From NCBI RefSeq assembly GCF_000220065.1, contig NZ_AFQU01000001.1, forward strand, positions 124,001 to 188,000: a stretch of DNA of 64,000 nt, written 5' to 3'. The notes under the pieces were generated by a model that did no database searches, was not told where the DNA came from, and saw only the letters and a program-made list of their open reading frames with translations. Below are positions 7,549 to 16,532 of the stretch, piece after piece; the first letter of the stretch is position 1; each line of letters opens with the position of its first letter. This stretch comes from Streptococcus sp. oral taxon 056 str. F0418. GTDB lineage: Bacteria; Bacillota; Bacilli; Lactobacillales; Streptococcaceae. Made by a program: the position numbers and the translations under genes.

Positions 7549-9252
7549 TTATTTTTTCTTAGGTGAGTGAACTGCCAATCCCAGTACGTCCGCAAATGCT
7601 TCGTACATGACTTCTGAGAAGGTTGGGTGACCATGGATAGTCTTGAGCATTTCTTCGACAGTGATTTCCATTTCGATGATGGTTGATGCTTCGTTGATCA
7701 ATTCTGCAGCTGCAGGACCGATGATGTGAACACCAAGCACTTCACCGTACTTCTTGTCAGCAATGACTTTAACGAAGCCTTGAGCTGCATCAGAAGCGAT
7801 AGCACGGCCGTTAGCAGCGAAGTTAAACTTACCAATCGCTACATCATATTTCTCACGAGCTTGCTCTTCTGTCAAACCAACTGCTGCCACTTCTGGCAGA
7901 GTGTAGATAGCCGCAGGTGTCAGGTTGAGCTTAGCAACGTGATGATTTCCTTTCAGAGCATTTTCAGCTGCGACTTCACCCATACGGAAGGCAGCGTGAG
8001 CCAGCATCTTAGTACCATTGATATCACCTGGTGCATAAATACCTGGAACAGAAGTTTCCATATACTCATTGACTTTGATACGACCACGATCCAATTCAAA
8101 CTCGACCTCACCAATACCTTCTAAGTCTGGTACACGTCCGATAGAAAGCAAAGCCTTATCTGCAAGAATATCTTCTTTTCCTTCAACCTTGATACGGAGT
8201 TTGCCGTTTTCTTCGATGATTTCTTCCAACTTGGTTTCAGTAAGGATAGTCATTCCCTTGCGCTCCAAGATGAGGCGAAGGTTTTTAGAAACTTCCGCAT
8301 CCATAGCTGGGACAATACGGTCCATCATTTCGATAACAGTGACTTTTGAGCCAAATGTCATGAAGGCTTGTCCAAGCTCAATACCGACAACACCACCACC
8401 GATAATTACCAGATTTTCAGGCACTTCGTTCATTTCTAAAATATCATCACTGGTCATCACAAGAGATGATTCCATACCTGGAACATTGATCTTGCTAACT
8501 TTAGAACCACCAGCAAGGATGATTTTCTTGGTTTCAAGCAATTCTGAACCATTTACCAAAACATTCTTATCTTTAGTAATGGTACCAATTCCCTTATGAA
8601 CATCTACGCCATAGCTACGAAGAAGTCCAGCAACACCGCCAACAAGCGTATTTACAACCTTGTTTTTGGTTTCAAGGACCTTATCCATGTCTACTGAGAA
8701 GCTTGGATTTTCGATAATGATACCGCGGTTAGCAGCGTGACCAAGGTTTTCAATGATTTCTGCATTGTGCAGGTATGTCTTAGTAGGGATACAACCACGA
8801 TTCAAGCAGGTTCCACCTAGCTCAGACTTCTCAACCAAGGCAATCTTACCGCCTAACTGAGCGGCTTTGATGGCTGAGACATAGCCAGCAGGTCCACCAC
8901 CAATGACTACGATGTCATATGCATCGTCGCTCTTATCATCGTCGTTTGAAGCACTAGCTGCAGGTGCTGGGCTAGCTTCTGGTGCTGCTGCTCCAGCTGT
9001 TGGGATATTTTCGCCTTCTTCTCCCAAGTAACCGATGACTTCCGTTACTGGAACAGTTTCCCCGTCGCCTTTGAGAATAGCAATCAGGTAGCCGTCTTCT
9101 TCAGCTTCCAATTCCATGCTGACCTTATCGGTCATGATTTCTAGAAGGACTTCACCTTCTTTAACAAATTCGCCGACTTTTTTATTCCATTGGACAATTT
9201 GCCCTTCGGTCATATCTACGCCGGCTTTTGGCATAATTACTTCTAAAGCCAT
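7549..9252 (-). CDS. acoL: Dihydrolipoamide dehydrogenase (E3) with N-terminal lipoyl domain
   Basis: FAD enzyme that reoxidises dihydrolipoamide with NAD+ in the 2-oxoacid dehydrogenase complex. It has 567 residues, about 100 longer than a plain E3, because residues 1-80 form a lipoyl domain with the acceptor lysine Lys43 in MTDKVSM. An Ala/Pro linker (about 85-105) leads to the FAD domain (VVIGGGPAGY), the redox disulphide Cys149/Cys154 (GGTCLNRGC), the NAD domain (GGGVVGIELG) and the dimer interface with HPTFSE near the end. It is the last enzyme gene of the acoABCL operon. Known: the pneumococcal E3 also carries the lipoyl domain. Here the partner E2 has none, so this swinging arm must serve the complex. 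Confidence 0.97.
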   Translation of the reverse strand: MALEVIMPKAGVDMTEGQIVQWNKKVGEFVKEGEVLLEIMTDKVSMELEAEEDGYLIAILKGDGETVPVTEVIGYLGEEGENIPTAGAAAPEASPAPAASASNDDDKSDDAYDIVVIGGGPAGYVSAIKAAQLGGKIALVEKSELGGTCLNRGCIPTKTYLHNAEIIENLGHAANRGIIIENPSFSVDMDKVLETKNKVVNTLVGGVAGLLRSYGVDVHKGIGTITKDKNVLVNGSELLETKKIILAGGSKVSKINVPGMESSLVMTSDDILEMNEVPENLVIIGGGVVGIELGQAFMTFGSKVTVIEMMDRIVPAMDAEVSKNLRLILERKGMTILTETKLEEIIEENGKLRIKVEGKEDILADKALLSIGRVPDLEGIGEVEFELDRGRIKVNEYMETSVPGIYAPGDINGTKMLAHAAFRMGEVAAENALKGNHHVAKLNLTPAAIYTLPEVAAVGLTEEQAREKYDVAIGKFNFAANGRAIASDAAQGFVKVIADKKYGEVLGVHIIGPAAAELINEASTIIEMEITVEEMLKTIHGHPTFSEVMYEAFADVLGLAVHSPKKK

Positions 9253-9323
9253 TTTTCTTTCCTTTTCTAATTTAATTCTTCACTTGCTGAGTTCTTCTTT
9301 GCTTTTAGAATAACAAAGAAAAT

Positions 9324-10367
9324 CTATACCAACATTGAAATCGGATCTTCAATCAGAGCCTTCAAATCCTTCATAAACTTAGCTCCAGCCATTCCGTCAA
9401 CTACACGGTGGTCAATGGTCAAGCCAAGGCTCATAATTGGACGAATAACGATTTCACCATTAACGACTACAGGTTTCTCAACTGTTGAGCTCACACCCAA
9501 AATAGCAGAGTTTGGTTGATTGATGATTGGTCCAAAAGACTGCACACCAAACATTCCCAAGTTACTAATCGTGAAGGTTGAATTTTGAAGCTCGCTCGGA
9601 GCTAACTTACCATCTAATGTACGTCCGATAACGTCCTTAAAGGCTACTACAAGCTCTGATAAGCTCATCTTCTCAGCATTGTAGACAACGGGAGTCATTA
9701 GGCCATTGTCCATACCTACCGCCATAGATAAGTTAACATAGTTGTGAGTGATAATAGTTTTACCTTCGTCTGTCAGAGTCGAATTAATGTAAGGATGCTT
9801 CATCAATGTCTTCACAACAGCAAGTGAAAGCAAATCTGTAACAGTAACTTTTTTACCAGTTGATTCCATGATTGGATCAAGTACCTTTTTGCGTAAAGCT
9901 AGCATTTCTGTCATATCAACATCGTAGTTGAGTGTGAAAGTCGGTGCTGTTAGGTAAGATTCTACCATCCGCTGAGCGATAACTTTGCGCATTGGTGTCA
10001 TTGGAATACGCTCAATTTCACCATAAGGAGTGACATTATCAGGCACTTCTTCGACTTTTTCGATATGAGCAGGAGATTTGATAGTTTCGCTTTCGATATT
10101 TTCAGGAAGGAAAGCCAAAACGTCCTTCTTCATGATCTTACCATGATGACCAGTTCCTTGAATTTCCTGCCAAGCAATATTGTATTCTTGGGCAATTCGT
10201 TTTGCCAGTGGTGAAATCCGCACCACATTAGTATCTTTATAAGTTTCCACGTCTTCTTTGTGGACACGACCGTTTGCACCTGAGCCAGAAACATCATAGA
10301 GATTAATCCCTAAATCATCCGCTAACTTTCTAGCTGCAGGAGTCGCTCTTAGCTTATCATCAGCCAT
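9324..10367 (-). CDS. acoC: Dihydrolipoamide acyltransferase (E2) lacking a lipoyl domain
   Basis: Core acyltransferase of the complex, moving the acyl group from lipoamide to CoA. It has 347 residues. It starts directly with two peripheral subunit-binding domains: about residues 6-42 (TPAARKLADDLGINL..GRVHKEDV) and 52-90 (SPLAKRIAQEYNI..GKIMKKDVLAF). The catalytic domain ends with the active-site HRVVDG (His320). No lipoyl domain is present; it lies on acoL instead. The gene is in frame with a normal ATG, so this is an architecture rather than a truncation. It is separated from acoB by a 256-base gap holding a repeat element. Confidence 0.96.
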   Translation of the reverse strand: MADDKLRATPAARKLADDLGINLYDVSGSGANGRVHKEDVETYKDTNVVRISPLAKRIAQEYNIAWQEIQGTGHHGKIMKKDVLAFLPENIESETIKSPAHIEKVEEVPDNVTPYGEIERIPMTPMRKVIAQRMVESYLTAPTFTLNYDVDMTEMLALRKKVLDPIMESTGKKVTVTDLLSLAVVKTLMKHPYINSTLTDEGKTIITHNYVNLSMAVGMDNGLMTPVVYNAEKMSLSELVVAFKDVIGRTLDGKLAPSELQNSTFTISNLGMFGVQSFGPIINQPNSAILGVSSTVEKPVVVNGEIVIRPIMSLGLTIDHRVVDGMAGAKFMKDLKALIEDPISMLV

Positions 10368-10397
10368 GACCTCTCCAATTCTATACTAAGATATTAA

Positions 10398-10557
10398 GGA
10401 CGAAGAGGGCAATGAAAAAATAGGAGATTGACGATGTGTTCGATGAACACAAGGAAATCTATATTTTTTCACAGTCCTCCGTCCGAATTCAATTACAATG
10501 ATATTAAATGGACAAAGTAAATTACTTAAAATTAAATTTCTTCGCCCTCTTTGAACG
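10398..10557. repeat. MITE-like inverted-repeat element in the acoB-acoC gap
   Basis: GGAC-GAAGAGGGCAATGAAAAAATA (from 10398) pairs imperfectly with TATTTTTTCACAGTCCTCCGTCC (to 10484). Inside are GTGTTC-gat-GAACAC and AGATT/AAATCT pairings, so 87 bases fold into one long hairpin. A second AAGAGGGC-type end in reverse orientation lies near 10539-10557. No coding potential is visible. The identity of the repeat family is unknown to me. Confidence 0.55.
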
Positions 10558-10623
10558 AGATTGTTGCATAAAATAAATTATGTAAAAATATATTTAAGAA
10601 AGTATTATCTATTAGATTTAATC

Positions 10624-11616
10624 TTATTCTTTATGATATGTTTTTCGAATAGCATCTTTTATGCTTTCCACAGTTGGAATCATTACATTTTCTAAGTTTT
10701 GTGCATAAGGCATTGGCACATCTTCTCCAGCGCAACGGCGGATTGGCGCATCTAGATAGTCAAATGCTTCAGATTCAGAAATAATTGCTGAAATTTCACC
10801 AATAAAACCACTAGTTTTATGAGCATCGTTGACTAAGACTACCTTACCAGTCTTCTTAACGGAGTTGATGATGATGTCTTTATCAAGTGGCACCAATGTA
10901 CGTGGGTCAACCACTTCTACAGAAATTCCTTCTTCTGCCAATTCGTCGGCTGCCTGCAAGACACGGCGCAACATTTTGCCGTAGGTAACAACTGTTACAT
11001 CAGTACCTTCTTTTTTGATTTCACCAACTCCAAGTGGAATAACATACTCAGGATCAAGTGGAACTTCGCCTTTTTGGTTAAATTCTGACTTGTATTCTAG
11101 GATAATGACTGGGTTGTTATCTCGAATAGAGGCTTTGAGAAGTCCCTTCATGTCAGCTGGAGTTCCCGGTGCCACAACCTTAAGACCTGGAATGTGGGTA
11201 AACCATGACTCCAAAGACTGTGAGTGCTGAGCTGCAGAGCCAACTCCGTTACCAGCTGCACAGCGAACAGCCATTGGCACTTGACCTTTTCCGCCAAACA
11301 TATAGCGCGTTTTAGCGGCTTGGTTAACGATGGCATCCATGGCGATTACAGAAAAGTCCATGAAAGTCATGTCTACGATTGGACGCAACCCTGTCATAGC
11401 TGCACCAGCAGCTGCTCCAGAAATGGCTGCTTCTGAAATAGGGCAGTCACGTACACGCTCAGGACCAAACTCTTCCAGCATACCAACAGATGTTCCGAAA
11501 TCTCCACCAAAGACTCCGACATCCTCTCCCATCAAGAGTACATTTTCATCGCGACGCATTTCCTCAGACATAGCGAGGATAATGGTATCACGAAATGACA
11601 TAGTTTTAGTTTCCAT
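10624..11616 (-). CDS. acoB: 2-oxoacid (pyruvate/acetoin) dehydrogenase E1 beta subunit
   Basis: Forms the alpha2beta2 E1 with acoA, decarboxylating the 2-oxoacid with thiamine diphosphate. It has 330 residues, the normal length. Recognisable motifs are the GEDVGVFGG segment, the EAAISGAAAGAAMTGLRP stretch, the HSQSLE motif contacting the cofactor region and the C-terminal transketolase domain with DPRTLVPLD. It starts 20 bases after acoA. The aco name is historical; in streptococci this complex is usually regarded as the pyruvate dehydrogenase, and substrate cannot be decided from sequence alone. Confidence 0.96.
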   Translation of the reverse strand: METKTMSFRDTIILAMSEEMRRDENVLLMGEDVGVFGGDFGTSVGMLEEFGPERVRDCPISEAAISGAAAGAAMTGLRPIVDMTFMDFSVIAMDAIVNQAAKTRYMFGGKGQVPMAVRCAAGNGVGSAAQHSQSLESWFTHIPGLKVVAPGTPADMKGLLKASIRDNNPVIILEYKSEFNQKGEVPLDPEYVIPLGVGEIKKEGTDVTVVTYGKMLRRVLQAADELAEEGISVEVVDPRTLVPLDKDIIINSVKKTGKVVLVNDAHKTSGFIGEISAIISESEAFDYLDAPIRRCAGEDVPMPYAQNLENVMIPTVESIKDAIRKTYHKE

Positions 11617-11636
11617 TTTATATTCTTCTCCTCTCT

Positions 11637-12605
11637 TTAGTCTGCGTAAATATCTTCAAAGGCGGATTCAAGTGGCGGGAATGGACTTTCTTCCGCAAAT
11701 TTCACAGATGCTTCTACTGCTTCCTTGACTCCATCTTGAATTGCTTCTAACTCTTCTTCGCTTGCAATCTTGTTTTCAAGTAAGTATTTGCGAAGATTTT
11801 CGATCGGATCTTTTTTCTTCCACTCTTCTACTTCTTCACGAGTGCGGTATTTACCTGGGTCAGAAGATGAGTGTCCAAGCCAACGATAAGTCACGCTCTC
11901 AATCAAGACAGGTCCCTTGCCACTGCGAACATGCTCAACAGCTTTTTTAAAGCCTTCATAGACATCTAAAACATTATTTCCATCTTCGATGAACATACCT
12001 GGGATTCCATAAGCTGCGCTACGCTCATGGATGTGCTCCACATTGGTCATTTTCTTGATGTCAGCAGAAATACCATAGCCATTATTGATACAATAGAAAA
12101 TGACTGGTAATTTCCAAATTGAAGCCATGTTGACTGCTTCGTGGAAGACACCTTCATTGGTAGCTCCATCACCAAAGAAGCAGACAACGATTTTACCTGT
12201 TTTTTTCATTTGTTGGGTTAGAGCTGCTCCGACAGCAATCCCCATGCCACCGCCTACGATACCGTTAGCACCAAGGTTTCCGGCGTCCAAATCAGCAATG
12301 TGCATTGACCCACCTTTTCCTTTACAAGTTCCGGTGTATTTACCTAGGATTTCTGCCATCATTCCATTCAGGTCAATCCCTTTTGCGATAGCTTGACCGT
12401 GCCCACGGTGATTAGATGTCAACAAGTCGTCCTCATTCAAGGCCAACATTGCACCGACATTGGCTGCTTCCTCACCTACTGAAAAGTGAGTCATTCCAGG
12501 AACTTTTCCTTTTTTTACAAGTTGAGCAATTTTTAAGTCCATACGACGGATTTCTTCCATCTTACGGAACATCTCTAACAAAAGATCTTTATCTAAAGTT
12601 GCCAT
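11637..12605 (-). CDS. acoA: 2-oxoacid (pyruvate/acetoin) dehydrogenase E1 alpha subunit
   Basis: Thiamine diphosphate-binding subunit of E1. It has 322 residues. Visible are the SNHRGHGQAIAKG block, the GDGATNEG...N motif that binds Mg-ThDP near residues 150-180, and YRWLGHSSSD with TREE in the phosphorylation-loop region. It is the first gene of the acoA-B-C-L operon, followed by lplA. A good promoter and the end of the previous operon lie upstream. It contains an intact A7 tract (reverse of 12510-12516), a useful control for the broken A tracts elsewhere. Confidence 0.96.
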   Translation of the reverse strand: MATLDKDLLLEMFRKMEEIRRMDLKIAQLVKKGKVPGMTHFSVGEEAANVGAMLALNEDDLLTSNHRGHGQAIAKGIDLNGMMAEILGKYTGTCKGKGGSMHIADLDAGNLGANGIVGGGMGIAVGAALTQQMKKTGKIVVCFFGDGATNEGVFHEAVNMASIWKLPVIFYCINNGYGISADIKKMTNVEHIHERSAAYGIPGMFIEDGNNVLDVYEGFKKAVEHVRSGKGPVLIESVTYRWLGHSSSDPGKYRTREEVEEWKKKDPIENLRKYLLENKIASEEELEAIQDGVKEAVEASVKFAEESPFPPLESAFEDIYAD

Positions 12606-12639
12606 TTTTTTGCCTTTCTAAGCTACAAATTACTATTAT

Positions 12640-12668
12640 ATTTTAAACAATTATGAAAACCCTGTCAA
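12640..12668 (-). promoter_or_regulatory. Promoter of the aco operon
   Basis: On the reverse strand TTGACA (12663-12668) and TAAAAT (12640-12645) have a 17-base spacer, about 35 bases before the acoA start. Confidence 0.75.
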
Positions 12669-12696
12669 AAGGAATGCTCAGAAAAATTTCACAAAT

Positions 12697-12730
12697 AAAA
12701 ACCAGTTTATTCAATGAATAAGCTGGTTTT
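12697..12730 (-). terminator. Terminator after the ATP-grasp gene
   Basis: AAAACCAG-TTATTC left arm and GAATAA-CTGGTTTT right arm around a short loop. The stem is nearly perfect and separates the ATP-grasp/esterase operon from aco. Confidence 0.85.
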
Positions 12731-12820
12731 AGCAGTTTAAATAAAAATTTCACATTTTTTTATACTAGAATAGTTTTTAGCTTTTTGAAACTGTTAAATA
12801 ATAGCGGAGTCTGCTCCGAC

Positions 12821-13987
12821 TTAGTCTGCTTGTTTGGAAAACTCTGCAATCATTTGCTCCATTTGTTCACGACTCGGTGTCGTCAGCATATAGAGATAGT
12901 CTCCTTGTAGCTCTGCAAAAGCAGCTGGCATATCTTTTTTTACCTTGAAGTTGTTCCTGTATTTCTCCAGTAGATCTGATTCAGCGTATGCATAATTAGT
13001 TGATGCACGACGTGAGGTAGCTAGACAGAATAAAGGTTTCAAGTGAGTAGATGGAAAATCCTTTCCTGCTACGATAGCTGCATAGCCTTTGTAAAGATCG
13101 ATAGAATGAGCAAAATTATAGACATCAATGGTAAAACCACCTGCAGGGCGGTTATTGTACTCAATAGCCACATAATCATCCCCATAACGGAAGAACTCAA
13201 TATGGAAAAAACGCTCTTTCATACCGAAGACTTTAACAATTGCTTCTCCATATGCACGGAGTTTAGGATCCATATCTTTGAGGACATAGTAAGAATTATC
13301 CATCTTATAGATCATCAAATCTAGCGGTGTATGGGCATAGTCGAAGGTAGTTGAAAAGACAATCTGACCATCCTTATCTACCAATCCATCAAAAGTACAA
13401 ATCTCACCTGACTGAACAAACTTTTCAAAAAAATAAACTGTTTCTTGATCCCATTCTGATTTGAAATGTTCTACGCCTTCTTTTGTCTCTAATTTAAAAG
13501 TCGCTGCTGCTCCTACACCATTATCTGGTTTAGCTATTAAAGGTAAACCAAGTTTATTAACGGCTAAGTCAACACCTGAAAGAGTCTTAACAACCTGTCC
13601 AGGAACAACAGGAACGCCAGCTTTTTTAAAGAGCTTTTTCATTTCAGACTTAAATTTTGTTTTCTTCAAATCTTTTGGCTTAGCTCCAAAGACATTAAAT
13701 TGTTCGCGAAGCTGAGCGTCCTGCTCCAACCAATATTCATTATGAGATTCAATTCGGTCAATAGGCCCATGTTTATAAAAAAGAAAGGCCACCGCTCGTT
13801 TAACTTCATCGAGATTTTCGAGATTTTCAACTCGGAAATATTCTGTCAAAGCATTTTTTAAAGGTTGGTCTAATTGGTCATATGGTTCCTGGCCAATTCC
13901 CAAAACATTAATACCTTGATTAGCTAATTCAATCGTAAATTGTTGAAAATTTTGAGGATAATAAGGGGATATAACGATATAATTCAT
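12821..13987 (-). CDS. ATP-grasp ligase, substrate unknown
   Basis: ATP-dependent carboxylate ligase family, related to carbamoyl-phosphate synthase and biotin carboxylase folds. It has 388 residues. A Rossmann-like N domain begins NYIVISPYYPQNF. The ATP-grasp core follows, with LIAKPDNGVGAAATF near residues 155-170, the EKFVQSGEICTFDGLVD strand and the metal-binding IEYNNRPAGGF near 270-280. The substrate cannot be read from the sequence. It is the last gene of a three-gene run, 12 bases after one alpha/beta hydrolase and downstream of another. That suggests ligase and esterases act on the same compound, but this is inference. Confidence 0.85.
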   Translation of the reverse strand: MNYIVISPYYPQNFQQFTIELANQGINVLGIGQEPYDQLDQPLKNALTEYFRVENLENLDEVKRAVAFLFYKHGPIDRIESHNEYWLEQDAQLREQFNVFGAKPKDLKKTKFKSEMKKLFKKAGVPVVPGQVVKTLSGVDLAVNKLGLPLIAKPDNGVGAAATFKLETKEGVEHFKSEWDQETVYFFEKFVQSGEICTFDGLVDKDGQIVFSTTFDYAHTPLDLMIYKMDNSYYVLKDMDPKLRAYGEAIVKVFGMKERFFHIEFFRYGDDYVAIEYNNRPAGGFTIDVYNFAHSIDLYKGYAAIVAGKDFPSTHLKPLFCLATSRRASTNYAYAESDLLEKYRNNFKVKKDMPAAFAELQGDYLYMLTTPSREQMEQMIAEFSKQAD

Positions 13988-13999
13988 AAATGACCTCCA

Positions 14000-14740
14000 T
14001 TAAAGGTTGAGTTCGTTAAGGAAATACGGCATTTGCCTACGCCACCAGACCCAGTCATGAGCCACATCATGGCCCCATTCAGCAAACCAAGCAGGAATCA
14101 GTTTATAATCAAAAGCTTTTTTCAAAGTGTAAAAAGATGGCAATCCATCCGCCTCCCAAGCTCCATGCCCAGTGCAAACAATGATATCTGCTTGTCGATA
14201 ACGATCAATAAACCAGCCATCATTCTGATTCCAAATATAATCTGCTGGCGAATTTTGATAAACAACCTCGTCATTCCCATAATCACCTAAAAAATATCGT
14301 GCATCATAGACACCGCTAAGAGCAATTACTTTATTAAAAACATCGGGATGTTGAAGAAAGAAATTCATAGCATGATAACCACCCATTGAACAGCCTGTCG
14401 TCATCATAGGATCAAACCAGCCAGTTTTATATTTAATAAAAGGAATGGCTTCTTGGATGACATAGTGTTCATAAGCACGATGCATCTCTGCTCTGTCATG
14501 AGTACTTTTCCAATCTGCTAACCAGCTCTCACTATCAACACTACTCAAAGTAAAAAATTGTATTTTACCAGCTTCAATAAAACCAGAACAAGCATCAATC
14601 ATACCAAAATCAGCATATTCATTATGACTTCCGCCAGAAGAGGCAAAGACAAGAACTGGAAGTCCTGCATGACCATAACGATTTACATACATTTCACGGT
14701 TTAAATTGCCACTCCAGTGACTTAAGAATTCAATATGCAT
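14000..14740 (-). CDS. Alpha/beta-hydrolase, putative esterase (first of two)
   Basis: Probable cytoplasmic serine esterase of the EstA/esterase D-like alpha/beta-hydrolase group. It has 246 residues from the ATG at 14740, chosen because AAGGAG lies about 7 bases upstream; an earlier in-frame ATG at 14764 has no ribosome site. The nucleophile elbow is GCSMGGYHA near residues 118-125. A candidate catalytic histidine lies in EWGHDVAHDW near the C-terminus. No signal peptide is present. It lies between a second hydrolase upstream (48-base gap) and the ATP-grasp gene downstream. Confidence 0.82.
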   Translation of the reverse strand: MHIEFLSHWSGNLNREMYVNRYGHAGLPVLVFASSGGSHNEYADFGMIDACSGFIEAGKIQFFTLSSVDSESWLADWKSTHDRAEMHRAYEHYVIQEAIPFIKYKTGWFDPMMTTGCSMGGYHAMNFFLQHPDVFNKVIALSGVYDARYFLGDYGNDEVVYQNSPADYIWNQNDGWFIDRYRQADIIVCTGHGAWEADGLPSFYTLKKAFDYKLIPAWFAEWGHDVAHDWVWWRRQMPYFLNELNL

Positions 14741-14788
14741 AATAGACTCCTTTCTTTGATGCATTAGGTCATTTTCTATAGATTATAT

Positions 14789-15637
14789 TTACCACTCCTC
14801 GCTCAAAAAACGAAGACAATCAAGTAAATGTTCTGACCAAGCGATCTCGTTATGTTCAGCACCAGCCTGAATATTTAAAACAAGATTGTCAATATCAACA
14901 CCAGCAACTAGTAATTGACGATAGTATTTAACTGATGAATCAATATAAGCTTGTTTTATATTACCTGCCATCAAGGTTTTATCTGTATCATCAGCTTCTT
15001 CAGTTCCTACATAAATATAGACACGTTGATTCAATTTAAAAGTTTGACGCTTGATGTAGCGATCAAAATCTTCTTGATGTAGCCAATTTGCAGATGAGAA
15101 AACACCAAGACAGCCAATTTGATCTTCATATTCAACCCCCATAAATTGAGTAATATTGCCACCTAAAGAGCTCCCAATCATAGCTGTGTGTTTAAAATCT
15201 GATTTGGTTCGATAATTTTCATCGATAAAGGGCTTAACGACATCCATAACGAACTCAGCATACTCACTCCCTTTACCGCCGAACGATACACCAGGAATAT
15301 TCATTTCTTTATACTTCCATGCTGAGTACTCATTCATTCGATTAACTCCGTCATTATCAATTGCGACAACAATCATTTTTTCTAAATCAGGATTCCGTTT
15401 GATAATTGGAATAATCTTCCAGGAATGACCACTGAAAGATTCTTTACTATAAAGAACATTTTGCCCATCATGAAAATAAACGACAGGATACCGATGTTCA
15501 AGGTCCTCTGAGTAATTTTTCGGTAATAAAACTCGAACCCGACGTTTTGTCTGACTATATGGCACAAGTAGTTCATGAGTTTTCATTTCAAGGTAAAAGT
15601 AAGATTTGTTCATTATCTGAAAACTTTCTATTTCCAT
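14789..15637 (-). CDS. Alpha/beta-hydrolase, putative esterase (second; enterochelin-esterase-like)
   Basis: Predicted serine esterase resembling the IroE/Fes-like and EstA hydrolases. It has 282 residues from the ATG at 15637 or 274 from the ATG at 15613; neither has a strong ribosome site. Motifs are YPVVYFHDGQN near residue 50-60, the nucleophile elbow GSSLGG near 153-158 and a C-terminal AEHNEIAW that carries the likely catalytic histidine. It is the first gene of the hydrolase-hydrolase-ligase operon, with a TATAAT box at 15650-15655 (reverse strand). No signal peptide. Function unknown beyond hydrolase. Confidence 0.8.
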   Translation of the reverse strand: MEIESFQIMNKSYFYLEMKTHELLVPYSQTKRRVRVLLPKNYSEDLEHRYPVVYFHDGQNVLYSKESFSGHSWKIIPIIKRNPDLEKMIVVAIDNDGVNRMNEYSAWKYKEMNIPGVSFGGKGSEYAEFVMDVVKPFIDENYRTKSDFKHTAMIGSSLGGNITQFMGVEYEDQIGCLGVFSSANWLHQEDFDRYIKRQTFKLNQRVYIYVGTEEADDTDKTLMAGNIKQAYIDSSVKYYRQLLVAGVDIDNLVLNIQAGAEHNEIAWSEHLLDCLRFLSEEW

Positions 15638-15665
15638 TAAATTTTATTTATTATAACACAAAAAA

Positions 15666-15698
15666 AGAAAAAATTCAGGTTTTTCCTGAACTTTTTTT
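15666..15698 (-). terminator. Terminator after the formate/nitrite transporter gene
   Basis: TTCAGG (15674-15679) and CCTGAA (15685-15690) with a five-base loop, flanked by A and T runs that also pair. Confidence 0.85.
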
Positions 15699-15706
15699 AA
15701 TTACAT

Positions 15707-16504
15707 TTAATCAACGTACGTTTCTTCGTCTTTATTCATCCATGCATATGGAAGACCAATCAAAAGACCTCCACCTATCACATTTCCTATAAAGGTTACG
15801 CTGAAATGCCTGAAAATATTAAATACATCAAAGCCCTGTACCTGGCTTGCGACTTTATTAAAAGCAATCAAAGAGAAAGAGGCAAAGTTAGCAGCTAAGT
15901 GTTCATTTGTTAAAAATACAAACATATAAATCGCAGAGATGACAATCCACATTTTCGCTGTTGAACTCTTGATCAATAAGAAAGACAAAATAGCAATATT
16001 TACAAAGATATTAGCAGCAATGGCTTCAAACAAGACAACTGAATTACCTCGACTTAACTTATTAGCCACAACAGTGCTAACAAAACCATCAGGCTTTAAG
16101 CCAGCATAAGCTACTGTCTGATTAAAAATCCATCCAATAATTGCTGCACCAACCAAATTAAAGAATGTACAATATAGTAAAATAATGAGGGCTTTATGCC
16201 ATTTAATTTTCTTTAAAAAAGTCCCTGCTGTTAGGTACATCATGTTAGATGTTGTTAATTCAGCATTTAAAAAAAGAATATAAACTAAGCCCCAAGCAAA
16301 TACAAATGGAAATAATAAACGCCCTGATCCAGGAGCAATTTTATTCACAACATCTGCTGCGATAGCTCCTGCTGCGGTACTTAGTGTCAAGAAAGCTCCA
16401 GCATACATCGAGCGAACAGCATACTTTGCCTTACTACTATCGAATAATGCCTCTTTCTTTTCACAAGCAAATGATACTTTTGTGATAAATGACGATTCAG
16501 CCAT
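15707..16504 (-). CDS. Formate/nitrite transporter (FocA/NirC family)
   Basis: Pentameric membrane channel for formate, probably exporting the formate made by pyruvate formate-lyase in mixed-acid fermentation. It has 265 residues from the ATG at 16504, with GGGAG a few bases upstream; a longer reading frame to 16642 runs through the promoter and is rejected. About six membrane segments are visible, with family signatures such as SMYAGAFLTL, AELTTSNMMYLTAG and the HLAANF region. It is monocistronic between two terminators. A cre site covers its -35 region, so carbon catabolite control by CcpA is likely. Confidence 0.9.
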   Translation of the reverse strand: MAESSFITKVSFACEKKEALFDSSKAKYAVRSMYAGAFLTLSTAAGAIAADVVNKIAPGSGRLLFPFVFAWGLVYILFLNAELTTSNMMYLTAGTFLKKIKWHKALIILLYCTFFNLVGAAIIGWIFNQTVAYAGLKPDGFVSTVVANKLSRGNSVVLFEAIAANIFVNIAILSFLLIKSSTAKMWIVISAIYMFVFLTNEHLAANFASFSLIAFNKVASQVQGFDVFNIFRHFSVTFIGNVIGGGLLIGLPYAWMNKDEETYVD

Positions 16505-16532
16505 ATAAATCTCCCTTTTAAAATGATATCTC

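Noticed and set aside
9253..9323. Lost lipoyl domain of E2 upstream or downstream of acoC
   Set aside because: The gap shows no lipoyl coding sequence in any frame; the domain is on E3.
10398..10484. Ordinary Rho-independent terminator
   Set aside because: The stem is too long and lacks a clean T run after it; it also lies inside an operon.
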